In this document: piece by piece, positions 11,622-23,519 of the stretch
Numbering within the stretch: the first letter of the stretch is position 1
How the letters are laid out: each line of letters opens with the position of its first letter
Source of the DNA: Zelopaecilomyces penicillatus
Lineage: Eukaryota > Ascomycota > Sordariomycetes > Hypocreales > Pseudodiploosporaceae
NCBI GenBank assembly: GCA_005765155.1
Contig: VCCP01000008.1
Span: forward strand, 620,001-684,000
Direction of reading: 5' to 3'
Length of the DNA stretch: 64,000 nucleotides
Program-made: the position numbers and the translations under genes
The notes under the pieces: model-generated
The model's input: only the letters and a program-made list of their open reading frames with translations
What the model was told of the DNA's origin: nothing
Database searches by the model: none

Positions 11622-13128
11622 CGGAGGACCATTTCAAAAGTCTTGTCCAAGGCAGGGATCAGCCCTACTTTAAGTAAGCAAGGGGGATCCCTGCACCAAA
11701 AATATATGCAAAAAATCCCAGCCTGTACCATAGTTGAATTTCTTCCTCAATGATCAAAAATGCCGGAAATACGAAGAGAGATGAATATTGCGATCCGGGC
11801 TGTTGTTATAGGCCTCAAATCCAGCGGCCAGTAGACTTTTGCTGAGGTTGCTGCTGTCACAGGGCTCTCTGTGCGGCAGGTTAACCGTATCTATGCTAGG
11901 GCCATAGAAAGAGGCTTTGATCTGTACCTTTGGCCTATTCAAATTGAAGATGCCTTTGTTGCAGATGCTGTATGCTCTGGAAGGCTAAAGAAACAAGAAG
12001 AAGCTAAAGAAGCTGTTGCTTTGAAAGTATAGAGGGATAGATTTGGAAGGGAAAAAATCTATGCTGATCTTGCTGGGGAACTTAGTGTTGAAGGAATAGA
12101 TATCTTAGCAATAACTGTGTGGCGAATTCTTAAGAAAGCTGGCTTTAAAAAGATAAAATCAATAAGGAAGCCTGGATTGATAAAGAAGATGAAGCAAGAT
12201 CGCCTTTGCTGGTGTTTCGAATATCAAAATTAGATTCTTAAAGACTAGAAGAATATTATTTAGTTTGATAAGACTTTTATAGTTCTTCTTTATTGCTATG
12301 AAAGCTATAGAGTCTGGTGGACTAAAGAAGAGCTGCTTGTTTGAAGCTGTATATAAGAGAGATAGAAAGGATCTTTAGAATTTATGTTCTAGGGTTGTTT
12401 TTCTTATAAAAAGAAAGGCCCTAGTCACTATTGGTGTCTAGAGATTATAAAGGAAAAATAATAAGCTATAAAAGATATCAAAGAGATAAATAAGGAACTA
12501 GAGCCTATAATAAAAGAATAATAAGAGCTTTCTATATAGATGCAGTGCCTGTATTTATAGTAGCTTCCTAGCCCTAAGCCTTAATGGTATTGGAATTCAT
12601 AGGCTGGTAAGCTTGGAAGAGGTAAAGGCCATGGAATAGATTGGTATCGCTACCAAAAAATGATCCTTATACCAAAGCTGCTTCCTTTTGTATAGGAATA
12701 TGAAAAGAGCTGCTTAAAGACCCTTGTTTAGGAAGATAAGGCCCCCGCACATAGTCACTTTGCTCAATAATGGATTTTTGATCTTATAAAGGTTCAGAGG
12801 CTGCTTTGGTATGGTAATTCGCCTGATCTTAATGCTATAGAGCCAGCCTGGCCCTAGATGAAAAGAAAGATTACTAGAAAAGGTACTCTAAAGTCCTATT
12901 AGGAAGCTATTTGTGCTTGGGAAGCTGCTTGGAAAGAGCTGCCTTAGGAAGCTATTCAAAGCTGGATTGAACGCATCCTAAGGCATGTGCAAGAAATCAT
13001 CAAGTTGGAGGGAGGAAATGAATACAGGGAAGGGTCAGGGATCCGTACATACTAATTTACTAGTACTATTCCCAAATTAGCTTAGTTACCATTTTAGCGT
13101 TGGACAAGACTTTTGAAATGGTCCTCCG
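11622..13128 (+). mobile_element. Tc1/mariner-type DNA transposon, RIP-degraded
   Basis: The element is 1507 bp and bounded by perfect 29-bp inverted repeats starting CGGAGGACCATTTC. It is flanked by TA on both sides (11620-11621 and 13129-13130), the target duplication of the Tc1/mariner superfamily. Perfect terminal repeats point to a fairly recent insertion. The interior is AT-rich and holds a ruined transposase frame in which many CAG, CAA and TGG codons have become TAG or TAA. That matches repeat-induced point mutation, implying that other copies existed in the genome. Confidence 0.9.
11760..13056 (+). pseudogene. Transposase remnant of the Tc1/mariner element
   Basis: From ATG 11760 one can follow MPEIRREMNIAIRAVV, a helix-turn-helix-like stretch FAEVAAVTGLSVRQVNRIY, then later segments DKAPAHSHFAQ and NSPDLNAIEPAWP, which correspond to the second and third acidic regions of the DDE catalytic core. 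More than a dozen in-frame stops interrupt it, including W-to-stop in AWP*MKRK. The first catalytic Asp region survives only as FDKT near 12265. The remnant cannot encode an active enzyme as it stands. Confidence 0.8.
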
Positions 13129-13130
13129 TA

Positions 13131-14857
13131 GTCTCGGGGATAACCCTAGCATAATCCTTACCCCGCCAAGAAAAACAGGGACTACTACTACAAGAGCCCC
13201 CACACGGCCAGAACTCCACACATGACATCAACACTCCTCCTTTTCCGTTTCTTCCTACATTGCCTTGCCTAGCCTTTCATTTATCCATGAGCAAATGGCC
13301 TTACAATCTGGCATTCACTATTGATATCATGAATAAAATAAACAAGGTCATACGTAAAAGGTTTATAACCTTTTGCACAGCTCGTAAGTTTGGCTATAAT
13401 AATACTTTCGGAACAAACCAAAGTCAGCAAGACTTGATTGAACATAATATCCAAGTCACCAATCGGTCTTTTACCACGCTTGCAAGGGGTCCCACGGCTG
13501 GAAAGAACTCTCCATAGATGAAGTATTCAATATAATATAACCCTTAATCTATTCCAAAGGCTTCAAATCCTGTCGCCTGACCAATGCCCAGCCCTTTCCC
13601 GTAGCTAGCATCCAAGAGGAGGTTCATCCTTCAACAGTCTACACATTCTTGTTTCTCCAACATGTTTAAGTGCCTAAGGATGAAAATGCGCCCACAAAGC
13701 TCATGAATTCAGACTCAAGCACCGATTGTATCATCACCGTTTATAGAAGTGGTACATGTCTCACAATTAATTTCAGAAAGTTCACATTCTTCAAAGACCA
13801 GGCAAAGATCCTGCCTAGACTCTGTTCCATAGCTACAGCTATACAAGAAGTAGCCAGAAACGTAGCCAAAGCAACGCATGCAACATGATTAGTCTCGGGA
13901 ATAACACTAGCAGCTTCGCTCGCTTCCCTTACCCTGACCCTTGTCGCGCCCGAATCTCCACAACATCATGTAATAAAATAACCCGGTCTGTAATAAAAGT
14001 CCGTTGGCAAATTTCCATTCAGCTCAATTGTAGTTCATCAATGCATATCATTGCTCGGTGCGACCTACTTCCCATACACCATCGGCGCTACGGAGTAACG
14101 AATCATTCATATCGACGCATATCTCGGTCTCCGGCAAATCGTCTCCACAATTCCCCGAGCCGCAACACACCCCGCCTCCCCCCTCATTCCCCGGCCCGAA
14201 CACCCGCTGCACCCGGAAACGACAAAGGGCCGCCGGTCGGTCCCTTTGAACCTTTCGCTTTAATATACAAACTCCGGGGTAAAACCCCCCTCATTTTCCC
14301 TGTGTGCCACATCAAAATAGGTCATCTGCACCGCGTTCCATCACCAACAACAAAAGTCCGTTCATGATTGAGACGCAGTCCGGTGATTTTCCCCTGAATG
14401 GCTATATCGCCGGCACACACACACACACCAGAGACTAAAAAACGGCGAAGATGATGGCAAAACCCCGCGCGAAATCGACGCCCAACTGCGTAGGATGCTT
14501 TTAGCGATGATTCTAGAACGTAGCCGACCCATGTCACCATGTAGAGATGCAAGCATTGAAATGATTTTCATGTGTTTTTTATATATTAACACTAATAATA
14601 ATTATGTAGTAAAGAAAACTGATGTATGATATGAGTGAGATCCCTGGAGCGGACATGTATTCCTCCGTCCGGCATCCTCTATCCAAAAATGCTATTCCAT
14701 TCCATATATCCCATGATATATAAACGCCAATGCAACCCCAAATAGTGTGTGTGTGTGTAATAAATATTAGAGAAACAAGGGTATGAAAAGAAATGAAGAT
14801 CAAGGCGCCAATGCACCATCTTTCCAGTCAGTCAGCCATCACCATATCGCTGACAGT
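13131..14857. other. Gene-poor stretch with a 21-bp near-repeat
   Basis: No open frame above 160 codons shows any family signal. Position 13131 starts a block (GTCTCGGGGATAACCCTAGCA) that recurs at 13892 with two mismatches, followed by a further weak match around CCTTACCC. A short CA run lies near 14415-14427 and a GT run at 14745-14757. The rightmost 100 bp are the 3' flank of the WSC gene. Confidence 0.45.
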
Positions 14858-17800
14858 CTAGTACAGAACCGCAAATCCAGCTTCTCGCGCTCGCAGGTTG
14901 TTCAGAACCTGGTCCTTCCTGATATACAAGCTGAGCCTGCTACCCGCACCACAGAACGTCTTCTTGTCACCGGGGCAGAGAGTCTTGCAGTCAGTGTCCG
15001 TGACGTTCTTGCCCGGTGTCTTGGCGGCTTGTCTGCCATCAAGGCTCAGGCGGTTACCACACCAGCACTCGCGGCCGTATTCGACGCCAGCCCAAGTGTA
15101 CTTGCTGCAGACTTGCAGGCACATCTCAACAGTCATGTGCGTGCCGTTGTTGTAGACTTGAGAGTCCATGAGCTTGCCAGAGGATGGCTCTGACATGCAA
15201 GAGTAGTAGGTAAAGTTGGTGTTACCCTTGTAGACAATGGGACCGGTAGGAGTGGCAGAGGCAGAGGTCGTGGTAGTCGTGGTAGTTGTAGCCTTGGTGG
15301 TGGTTGTGACAAGAGTAGTCGAGGTGGTGGTGGGTGTGGCAGGAGGTGTCGTAGAAGTAGAGGTGGTCGTGGTTGTAGTTGACGTAGAAGTAGACGGCGG
15401 TTCAGCGACAATTGCGTCATCCTTCTTGTACAGGTCGAGTCTGACACCAGCACCACAGTACTGGAGCTTGTCACCGGGACAGAGGAACGAACAGTTGCCA
15501 AGAGCGACTTGGGCAGCTCCATCCTTGAGGGCGTTGCCGCAGTAGCACTCACGGCCATACTGGGTACCGAAGTAGTTGTAACCATCGCAGAACTGGGCGC
15601 ACATATCGTTAGTCATCTTGTCATCGCCTAGAACCTTGGCATTGATGGCTCGACCAGACGGAGGCTCAGCCCAGCATCCCTGGAACTTGTAGGCTCCCAC
15701 AGTGGCCTTGTGGGTTGGCGTTGCCGCAGCAGATGTGGTGGTTGAAGTCGAGGTAGTCGTGGTGGAAGTAGGGGTTGTGGTGCCATCTGCAAGCGTGCCC
15801 GAGGGATCGGCCGCGCTGGATGTCGTCGTCGTCGGGGTCGACGTTCCACGCTTATAGAGCTGCATCCTAGAGCCAGCACCACAGAACTCAAATTTGTCTC
15901 CAGCACAAGGGAAAGAGCAGTCATCCTGGTTGGCTGCCTTTGCGCTGCCCTCCTTGGGAGTATTGCCGCAATAGCATTCTCGTCCATACTCGGCACCAAA
16001 GTACTCAAAGCCGTCACAGAAAGTAGCACAAGTCTCAAGAGTCAACGTATCGTCAGCAAATGCCTTGTCCGAAACAACTCGATCGTTGGGTGGAGGCGTC
16101 CAGCATCCCTGGGCAACGTATGCGCCAACAGTGGGCTTAATTACGGGGCCAGTGGGTGTTGAGCTTGTCGTGGTTGAGGTTGTGGTCGTAGCCACATCGC
16201 TGGTAGTGGGAGGAGCAGTGGTGACAGTACTTGTTGTCGAAGAAGAAACACTACCAAGCTGGTAGGCGTTGAGTCGCGAAGGACCACCGCAGAGTTCGGT
16301 GCCGTTGCCGTTGCAAGGCATGTTGCAATCCTTGGCAGGGGCGGGAACGGAACCAGCACCGATGGCGGTACCACACCAACACTCACCACCATACTCAAGA
16401 CCGGCAAACTGGTAGTTCTTAGCAGCCTTGCATGCCTTGAGGCAGGAAGCAACAGTCTTCAGATCATTGTTGACTCCGTTAGGCAGAGCGCGGCCGTTGG
16501 TACCTCCAGTGTAACATCCGATGCTCGTGTATCCCTCAGCACCAGGGTTGACGATGGGACCAGTTGGTGGTGTGGGTGTTGTAGTGGGAATTGGGGGCTG
16601 GTCAACAAACTTTCCATCCCACTTGAGCTTGTCAGCAAAGAGAGAAATGTAAACCTTGGTGCCGTCACCATTTCCGCCACAGTATTGATTGAGGTCACCA
16701 GCACATTCAAAGTTGCAGTTCTCGTCATCCACCTTTTGGTTAGGAATGGTGTCGCCAGCCCAGCACTCGCGGTGATACTGAGTGCCACAGAAGATGTTGC
16801 CCTTTTGAGCACAAGCAGCAATACACATGCCATTGGTACCTGCGTCGTTACCATACAGCTGGTTAGAAAGCTGTCGGCCGGGATTGTTCTCCCTGAAACA
16901 TCCAATGTAGCGGTATCTGCCCTGGTCGCCGGCGGGTAGCAGAGGAGGAGCCTGTTGAGCCACGGCATTGCAATAGAACTGGATGAACTGTTTGCCCAAC
17001 TTAGGATCATTGGTGTTCATGGTCCACTGAGCAGTACCATTGTATGGGTCGACATTCCACTGAGACTTGGGAACAATGCAAGACATGACAGCAGTGGCGC
17101 TCTCGCCGGGAGCCAGTGAAGTACCCTCAGCAAGATCGACTTGGTTGGCAGCCCTGATGATGCCAGCGACACCAAAGGGAGGCTTAGACACAGTGAGAGA
17201 GAGACTCACACCACCGATGGGGGCCTTGTTGGTGACACGGAACTTGAGGGAACGTTCATTGTTCTGTGTTACGTTGCCAAAGGTAAATGCAGTGTCGTTC
17301 TTGTACTCAACCCAGCCCGAGCCATCAACAGTCTGGAACTCAAGCAGGGCTGTAGCGGCAGGTCCAGCTGAGCCGGCAATGGAGACTGACTTGGTACCTC
17401 CGTCACTGACAAACTTGAGGAAACCAGAGAAGACACCTGAAGTGGCAGTGTCGAATCGAATAGTGACAGGTGAGCCAGTGTTGGCAGCAATGGTGGAGGG
17501 GATGTTTTGAAGCGTAAACTTGCCAACAACCAGGTCACCTTGGCCGTTCCAAGTATCAAAGGGGCCAGTTGAGCTCGATGTGGAGTACTGGATGCTTGTG
17601 ATGGTAAGCGGGCTGTTGCCCTTGTTACCAACGATGAGATCCTCGGTGACACCGTTGGGGTTCTCGCCGGTGACCACACCCTGGAAGCTGACGCTGTTGG
17701 GGCTGACTTCCAGAAGAGGACCGGCGCTCTGACCAGTACCACTGAGCCTGGCGTGTGTGCTAATGCTATAGCCAGCAATGCTGTTGGTAGTGTTGACAAT

Positions 17801-19762
17801 AATGTCACTGGACAGGAAGCCGACGCTGTTGGGCTTAAACTGAGCCTGGACAGTGAAGGTCTGGTCCTTGGCCAGCTGGAGAGGGAGAGTAGGCAACCCC
17901 GAGAGGCTGAAGTCAGTCAAGGCATCGAGACCGACGTCGGTGACAGTGACGGCAATGGAGGCCTTGCAGGTGACGGGCTTGCTAGGACTCAGAGTCTTTG
18001 TGTTGACATTGCCAAAGTCGACAGGAGAAGTACAGTTGAGAGGCATGTTGACAGGTGAGCCAAAGCCGTACAGGTAACCCTGGTTGGTGCCCATGTAGAC
18101 AATACCGTTTCCGAAGACGGGTCTGGTGAACTTGATGGTACCAGGGACATTGAAGCCCTTGATCATCTGAAGCTTACCATCCTTGGGCACTGCATTGTAG
18201 ATTCTCAGATTGAGGCCCTGGACATCGGTGAGCCAGTAAAGACCGGTACCGGCCTGGCCGTTGAGAGAGGTGACAGCTCCGTGGCTGACACCCAAGATGT
18301 AAGCATTAGGGGTGGGAGTCTCGGCGACCTTGGTGAAAGAAGGAATGCCATTGTTGCAGGAAAACTTGAAGATGTTGGACGGGTACTGAATGACGTTGAT
18401 GTAGATGTAACCGCCCTCCAAGGGGTAGACACCAGCGCCGGAGTAGACTGAGTTGTCATTCTGATAAACCTGGATGATATCATCGAGTCCATTCTTGCCA
18501 TTGTTGCCATTTCTATAGCCACCGAGATTGTCGAGATTGAGCCAGTAGGTCTTGCCGCTCTTACCAGTGACGACACCAATACGCTTGGTATCACCACAGG
18601 CGAAGCTGCTAGGGAGGATTTCCAGCGGGCTAGTTCCAAGATCCTTGTCGGCGCCGTCTAGAGCCTGCTTCTCCCAGGGCATGAAGAAATCAACAAGATT
18701 GAGGCTACCGTCGCCGTTGATGGACATGTGCACAGCGGCTTCTTCCAGAGAGGTCGGGGGGTTGAATCCCTTGACGGGGATGTTACTCAGCTGAGAAGCA
18801 TAGCCGTTACCGGTAGAGAAGAAGATGGAACCAGCATTGTCAGATGCGATACCACCGCCAGACATCCAGACACCAGCACCGGGGGTAGTGTTGGGAATGC
18901 CGCGGCCTTCGGTAGCGAACTGCTCGACGATCTTGCCAGAGCCCTTGTCCCAACCGACGATCCAGCCAGTGAAGTTGTACTGGACGCAGTGAGAGGCGAA
19001 ACCGGCGTAGATGTACTGACCGTGCTGCAGCAGAGCAGGGCGCTGGTGGTGAATGCCGCCACCGAAGCTGCGGGTCGGGTTGTTGCGAGCCACAATGCCT
19101 TCGAGATCGACGGGGAAGCCAGGGCGCTCGCTGAGATCGTTGACGTTGAGGGCGTGGATATAGTAACGGCCAGCAGGTCGTCCCTGGGGTCCGGTGCCGC
19201 CATTTTGGTTGACATAGGTCTTGGCCGTCAGGTAGAGAGTGTCGGTATCAGGGTCAATGACACCTGTGGCGGTAACACCAATGGTCGGGTTGATGTCGAC
19301 GCAGCCATCGAGATCTGCCGTGAGAAAGGGAATGTGGAGGTTTCGCGAGGCGATGATGTTGCCGGTCTTGGCGTCGAGCTTGTAGACGTTGTTCTGAGTG
19401 GTTGCGACGTAGACATACTGCTTGGTGTCGCCATTGGGTGTGTAGACGAGAGGTTGAGAGAACATTTGCTCCGTGGCGCCATTGTATCGGCCTGGAAGCA
19501 GTGTTCGGAACAACTGGCCGAACTGATCGCTGCCGACGACGGCAGGATCCATGTTGTGGTTTCTGCATGCCACCCAAGCATAAGAAGTTAGCCAATTGCG
19601 ATTTGAAGGACAAGTCGAATTTGGGTTAAACCGTGAAATCAACCAAACTTACGTCTCATAACCGGCGCGAGAATTGTCGCCTCCCCAGGTGATGGTGTCT
19701 GTGGAGCCGAGGCCCCTGGCCAGGCCAGCAAAGGCCGCAAAGAGCAACGCACCCACAGCCAT
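14858..19762 (-). CDS. Secreted beta-propeller protein with five WSC domains
   Basis: Two exons: complement(join(14858..19562, 19653..19762)), 1604 aa. Exon 1 supplies a signal peptide (MAVGALLFAAFAGLARG) and runs into TWGGDNSRAGYET. Residues about 40-560 resemble a PQQ/quinoprotein-like propeller (YVATTQNNVYKLDAKTG, YLYGFGSPV). Residues about 565-900 hold two or three Ig-like modules of the ASPM/SPD-2/Hydin type (VDFGNVNT, VQAQFKPNSVG). Then come five cysteine-rich WSC domains at about 918-1008, 1048-1140, 1182-1275, 1328-1418 and 1488-1585, each with GCW/GCF...ECWCG...CGG/CGAG. The last three linkers are Ser/Thr-rich and probably O-glycosylated. WSC domains bind glycans, so an extracellular or wall-associated role is likely. 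No C-terminal membrane helix or GPI tail is visible. I do not see copper-oxidase ligands, so I do not call it a glyoxal oxidase. Confidence 0.85.
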
Positions 19763-22700
19763 GATGGGCAGCGAAGCTGTGAGAGGAGGAGGAGGGTGAG
19801 GAGAGAGAAGTCGATTAACTGTGGTCGACTTATGCTCTAGGAGACGGAGAGAGAGTTGGATGGTGGTGGTGAGAGACCGGGAGCTGAGGCATCTTCATTT
19901 TGGTTTGGTGGGCTGGCGTTTTTAATATTTGATGGGATGGATTTGGACTCAAGGAACCGGCCTGGCCGTTGGGTTGCGTTGCGCGCCATGTGGTGAGAGT
20001 GTGTGGGTGACCCTGGCTGCTGGGACCGGCGGCGGCTGCGGCACCGCCCAGGGGAACATGGTGCAGGGGATGGAGAGCCACAGGGGATGCATTCACCGTA
20101 GTAGGGGCACTCACAGTGCAGTGCCGTTCTGCCATCAGGCCAAATTGGCAGTCCAGAGCGCAGCCCACAGCAGCCAAGAGCAGCCAAGAACAGTCCAGCG
20201 CCGGCCAAGAGCAGATAGCCCCACCACGCGATCTGGGCGCTAGAGCTTGGTAGCGCAGCCACCGTCGGCCACAGTGGGCTACAGCAACTGGAGCGAGCAC
20301 CCCAAGCAGGCTACAGGACCCTGCATGACCCCTGTCCAGCGGTTCCCTAGCACCCTTGGCGGCTGGGCCTGTCGACACCGCAACGGGCCTAGCGCTCCCA
20401 TTTTTTGCTTCAGCAGCGATGGGCCCCCGTCGCTGCGCTGAGCTGCACCACACACACAAAATAGGTGTAACGAGCGAGAACGGTTAGTGAGTCCGATCTA
20501 GAGCCTCCTCTTCAGTTCAAACAGAGCGAATTTCCACCTCGCCGCGCCCCATGCGGGTGGCGCAACGCCGTGCGACAGCCTTTTCGCCCAGCCCAGATCG
20601 CCGGTTCAGGATCGAGACTTTTTGTTTTGGCCCAAGCGACGTTTGCATGCCTGCGCTCCCAGCAATCACTCGCTGCTTCTGCTCCGGACAGACAAACTTT
20701 GTGACTGGAGACGCAGCGCGGCAGGTCTAGATGCCGTCAAACACAACACAACTCAGCCTTGCCAGCAGCCCAGGCATGCCCAGCACACACGTGGCAGACG
20801 TCGGGGTTGATGTCGGTGAAGGGACGTGATGCAGATGGATGAAGATGCGTTTTGCCAGTGTGTGCATCTTGTTATTACTATGATCCCCATTTTAATGAAT
20901 AGCTGTGCCAGGGCTACCAGATCTGCTTGGACCACCGAATCCATATTTCATTCATCCATCCAACCATCCTGGCGCGCATCGACAAATCCTTCCTGGGGCT
21001 GCAAAGCCAGGAACCGACTTTGCCGACCTGCCGCCGATCCGGGTTGTTTCCGCCCACCACCTGTACCTGTAACCTAAGCACCAAGAAACGAAGACCTGAC
21101 TGACTACCTACCTATCTATGTGGAGTGGGCAATGGTTTGTTATCTTTCAAAAAAAAAATTGATGGAATGCCGCGATGCCGGTGTGGTGCATTCATCAGCT
21201 TTGAGCTTAGCCGGCGATGGATGACTTGGCATCTGCCTGGACAGTACTGCGTACGGCACACATACAATTAATAGTACCAGCATCGGCAGCAATAGGTTTG
21301 GGATCTAAAAAGGGAGTGCCGAAATAGACGAAAGCTAAGCGCTCACGTCTGTTGTCGAGAGGAGAAGATGTCTCGGATATGGTTAACGCTGGCGGGTCTC
21401 GTGCCTTGACGATGAAAATGTGTGTGTGGTACATTTGTGTCTAGAGGAGCATTACTCATTCATTCATTCATCAGCACACAGACTCTACAAAGCAACCTTA
21501 GAGTACCAGAGGTTGTCCATCGTGCAGATGCGTAGGCAAGCCACACTGTCAAAAACGGGACAAAAAACAATTGCCGTGCGTCGGCAGCAGCAGTAGCAGC
21601 ACCCATCGTCGGGTTGTGGGAAGTGGTTCGCGTATGACCTGGCTCAAAGCAGACACGTACAGACTCAAATGCACTGTCGCAGCAAGATCCAGACTCCCAA
21701 GAACCGGGACAAGCGGCATCCGTTATGGCAGAGCCGCGCCCAGAGGTGGTATTTGCCGTCGCTCGCAAGCAAACTTTGAGAGACACAAAAGTGTCACCCA
21801 CACCACGTGGGTGAGGCGCAAGCTGAGTAGCCCAGCCCTTGGTCCCAATTGCCTATCACGCTATCATCGAGCCTATCGGGAGGCCTGTAGAATTGAAAAA
21901 CAAAAAAGTAAAAAATCCCAAAAACAAAGGAGAGTGAAGAGGCTGCGCCGCATGCAGAACAGCCCTCCGCTAGCTTTGCCAACTCGCCCAACTTGCTCCA
22001 ACCCCCCTGTTTACGATACTGAAGGCTAGACAGGCCTAGGCGAGCAAGTGGGCAGCGCTAGTAGTTCGTGACTGGGATGGCAGAGATAAATTGGCCCTGG
22101 TAATCCATGGATATGCATGCGGCTAATGCACGGTAGGCCTCTCTTCTCCTTTCCTGACTGGGCATTGTTGGTGTACATATTGCCAAAGATAGACTCAGAC
22201 TCAGACACACTGATCACAGAACCCAGAACTGGCGAATGGATCGACAGGGCGGCATGGACATGGTACGGGTATTATTCATGTTGCCGATGCTGCATGTCGA
22301 TTCTCTCCAGTTGTTGTCTACGTGTGGGTGATGCGGCTCTTTGTTGACTTGACTTTGTGCAGCCTGCCGTAATCCAGACTGTCTGCAGTTCGGCGACGGA
22401 ATAATCATGCCCGCGCCACATCCCGTAGATGCACCGCCCCGTTCCCGTAGCCGTAGATACCTATATCAATTACTCCGTACAGCACCAGGCATTGGTGGTA
22501 TCAATCGAACATCACAAATTATAGACAGACATTTTGTAGCAACTTACCTAAACATACTTTGGAGACAACTCCTCTACTCTACTATGTAGAATGATACCCA
22601 ACCTCCATACCCACCTGTCAACCCAGCCAGCCGGTAGACTCCTTCAGCCTCATCCAGCTAGCAAACGACGGCATCATCCAGAAACGCCCCCAAAACGGGC

Positions 22701-23519
22701 ATTAGCAGGACGGTAAATAGATACAGATAGATTGATCATGCAGATGCTAGCTAGCCTCTCCTCCACCCTCAACCCAATGCGCACCAATGCAGCCTGGCGC
22801 CAACACCCACCGGGCTGTCACTGCGTTTTTCCCACAGAGACACGCAGACATGCTTTGCGCTGTCAATAGTGCCGAAATAGTGTGGCCTGGGCAGCCAGCT
22901 CCAGCCAACCTTGTGGAAATTGCCAGGAGGTGCGGCCAGCTGAAGGGCTAGCGAATCGATGCAATGTGACAAGGGCTTCCATATCCATGCCTACGTACCT
23001 AGACAGCACCTATAGTTGTACAGCACTCTCTGTCAGTAATTATCCAGGGTTAGGTATTGATACCTCAATGACATTTCGTATTCGCGCGCCGCCCCAATAC
23101 AAGCCCGTTTTCTCTCTCTGGGGGCTTGGCTTATTATTTACCCTTTTTCACTCCCCCCTTTTTGGCTACTCATTCGCTTCTTTTGGTAAACAATATGCGC
23201 CATGCGCTATTTATTGGTGGGCTGCACCTAAACAACGCTCAAGTAATAAGGGAAACAGAAAACCAATATTCGCGTAATAGTCAGTAACTGTCGCGGTGTG
23301 CGAGGACGTAATATCGCTAAAATAATATTCGACATGTATGTGTTGCACAGAGAATGAGGCTCTTTGGATCCTCCCGAGTCGTGTGCTTCCATCTGGTTTC
23401 ATGTATTGCCGAGGTCAAGACTAAGAAGAATTCGCGATTTGTAAGAAAACGTTACAACATTGGCAACTCTCACCAACCCAACCTTCCCATCAACTATTTA
23501 CAAAAAACACCAAACACAC
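19763..23519. other. Long gene-poor region upstream of the WSC gene
   Basis: About 3.7 kb without a convincing gene. Open frames up to about 209 codons near 19.83-20.46 kb on the minus strand are Pro/Ser/Ala-rich and lie in GC-rich promoter or leader sequence. A CATT tetranucleotide run sits near 21452-21472 and a pure A run near 21149-21158. It could hold a non-coding transcript or a long regulatory region, but nothing in the sequence proves either. Confidence 0.4.

Noticed and set aside
14783..19629. Plus-strand frames up to 287 codons opposite the WSC gene
   Set aside because: They arise from the strong codon bias and repetitive Ser/Thr linkers of the minus-strand gene; translations are low-complexity Val-rich shadows.
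14858..19762. Glyoxal oxidase with WSC domains
   Set aside because: The propeller part lacks the Cys-Tyr cofactor and copper-ligand context I would expect, and the repeats look quinoprotein-like.
19830..20459. A 209-codon minus-strand ORF near the WSC promoter
   Set aside because: GC-rich Ala/Pro/Ser composition with overlapping frames open in several registers suggests compositional openness, not a gene.
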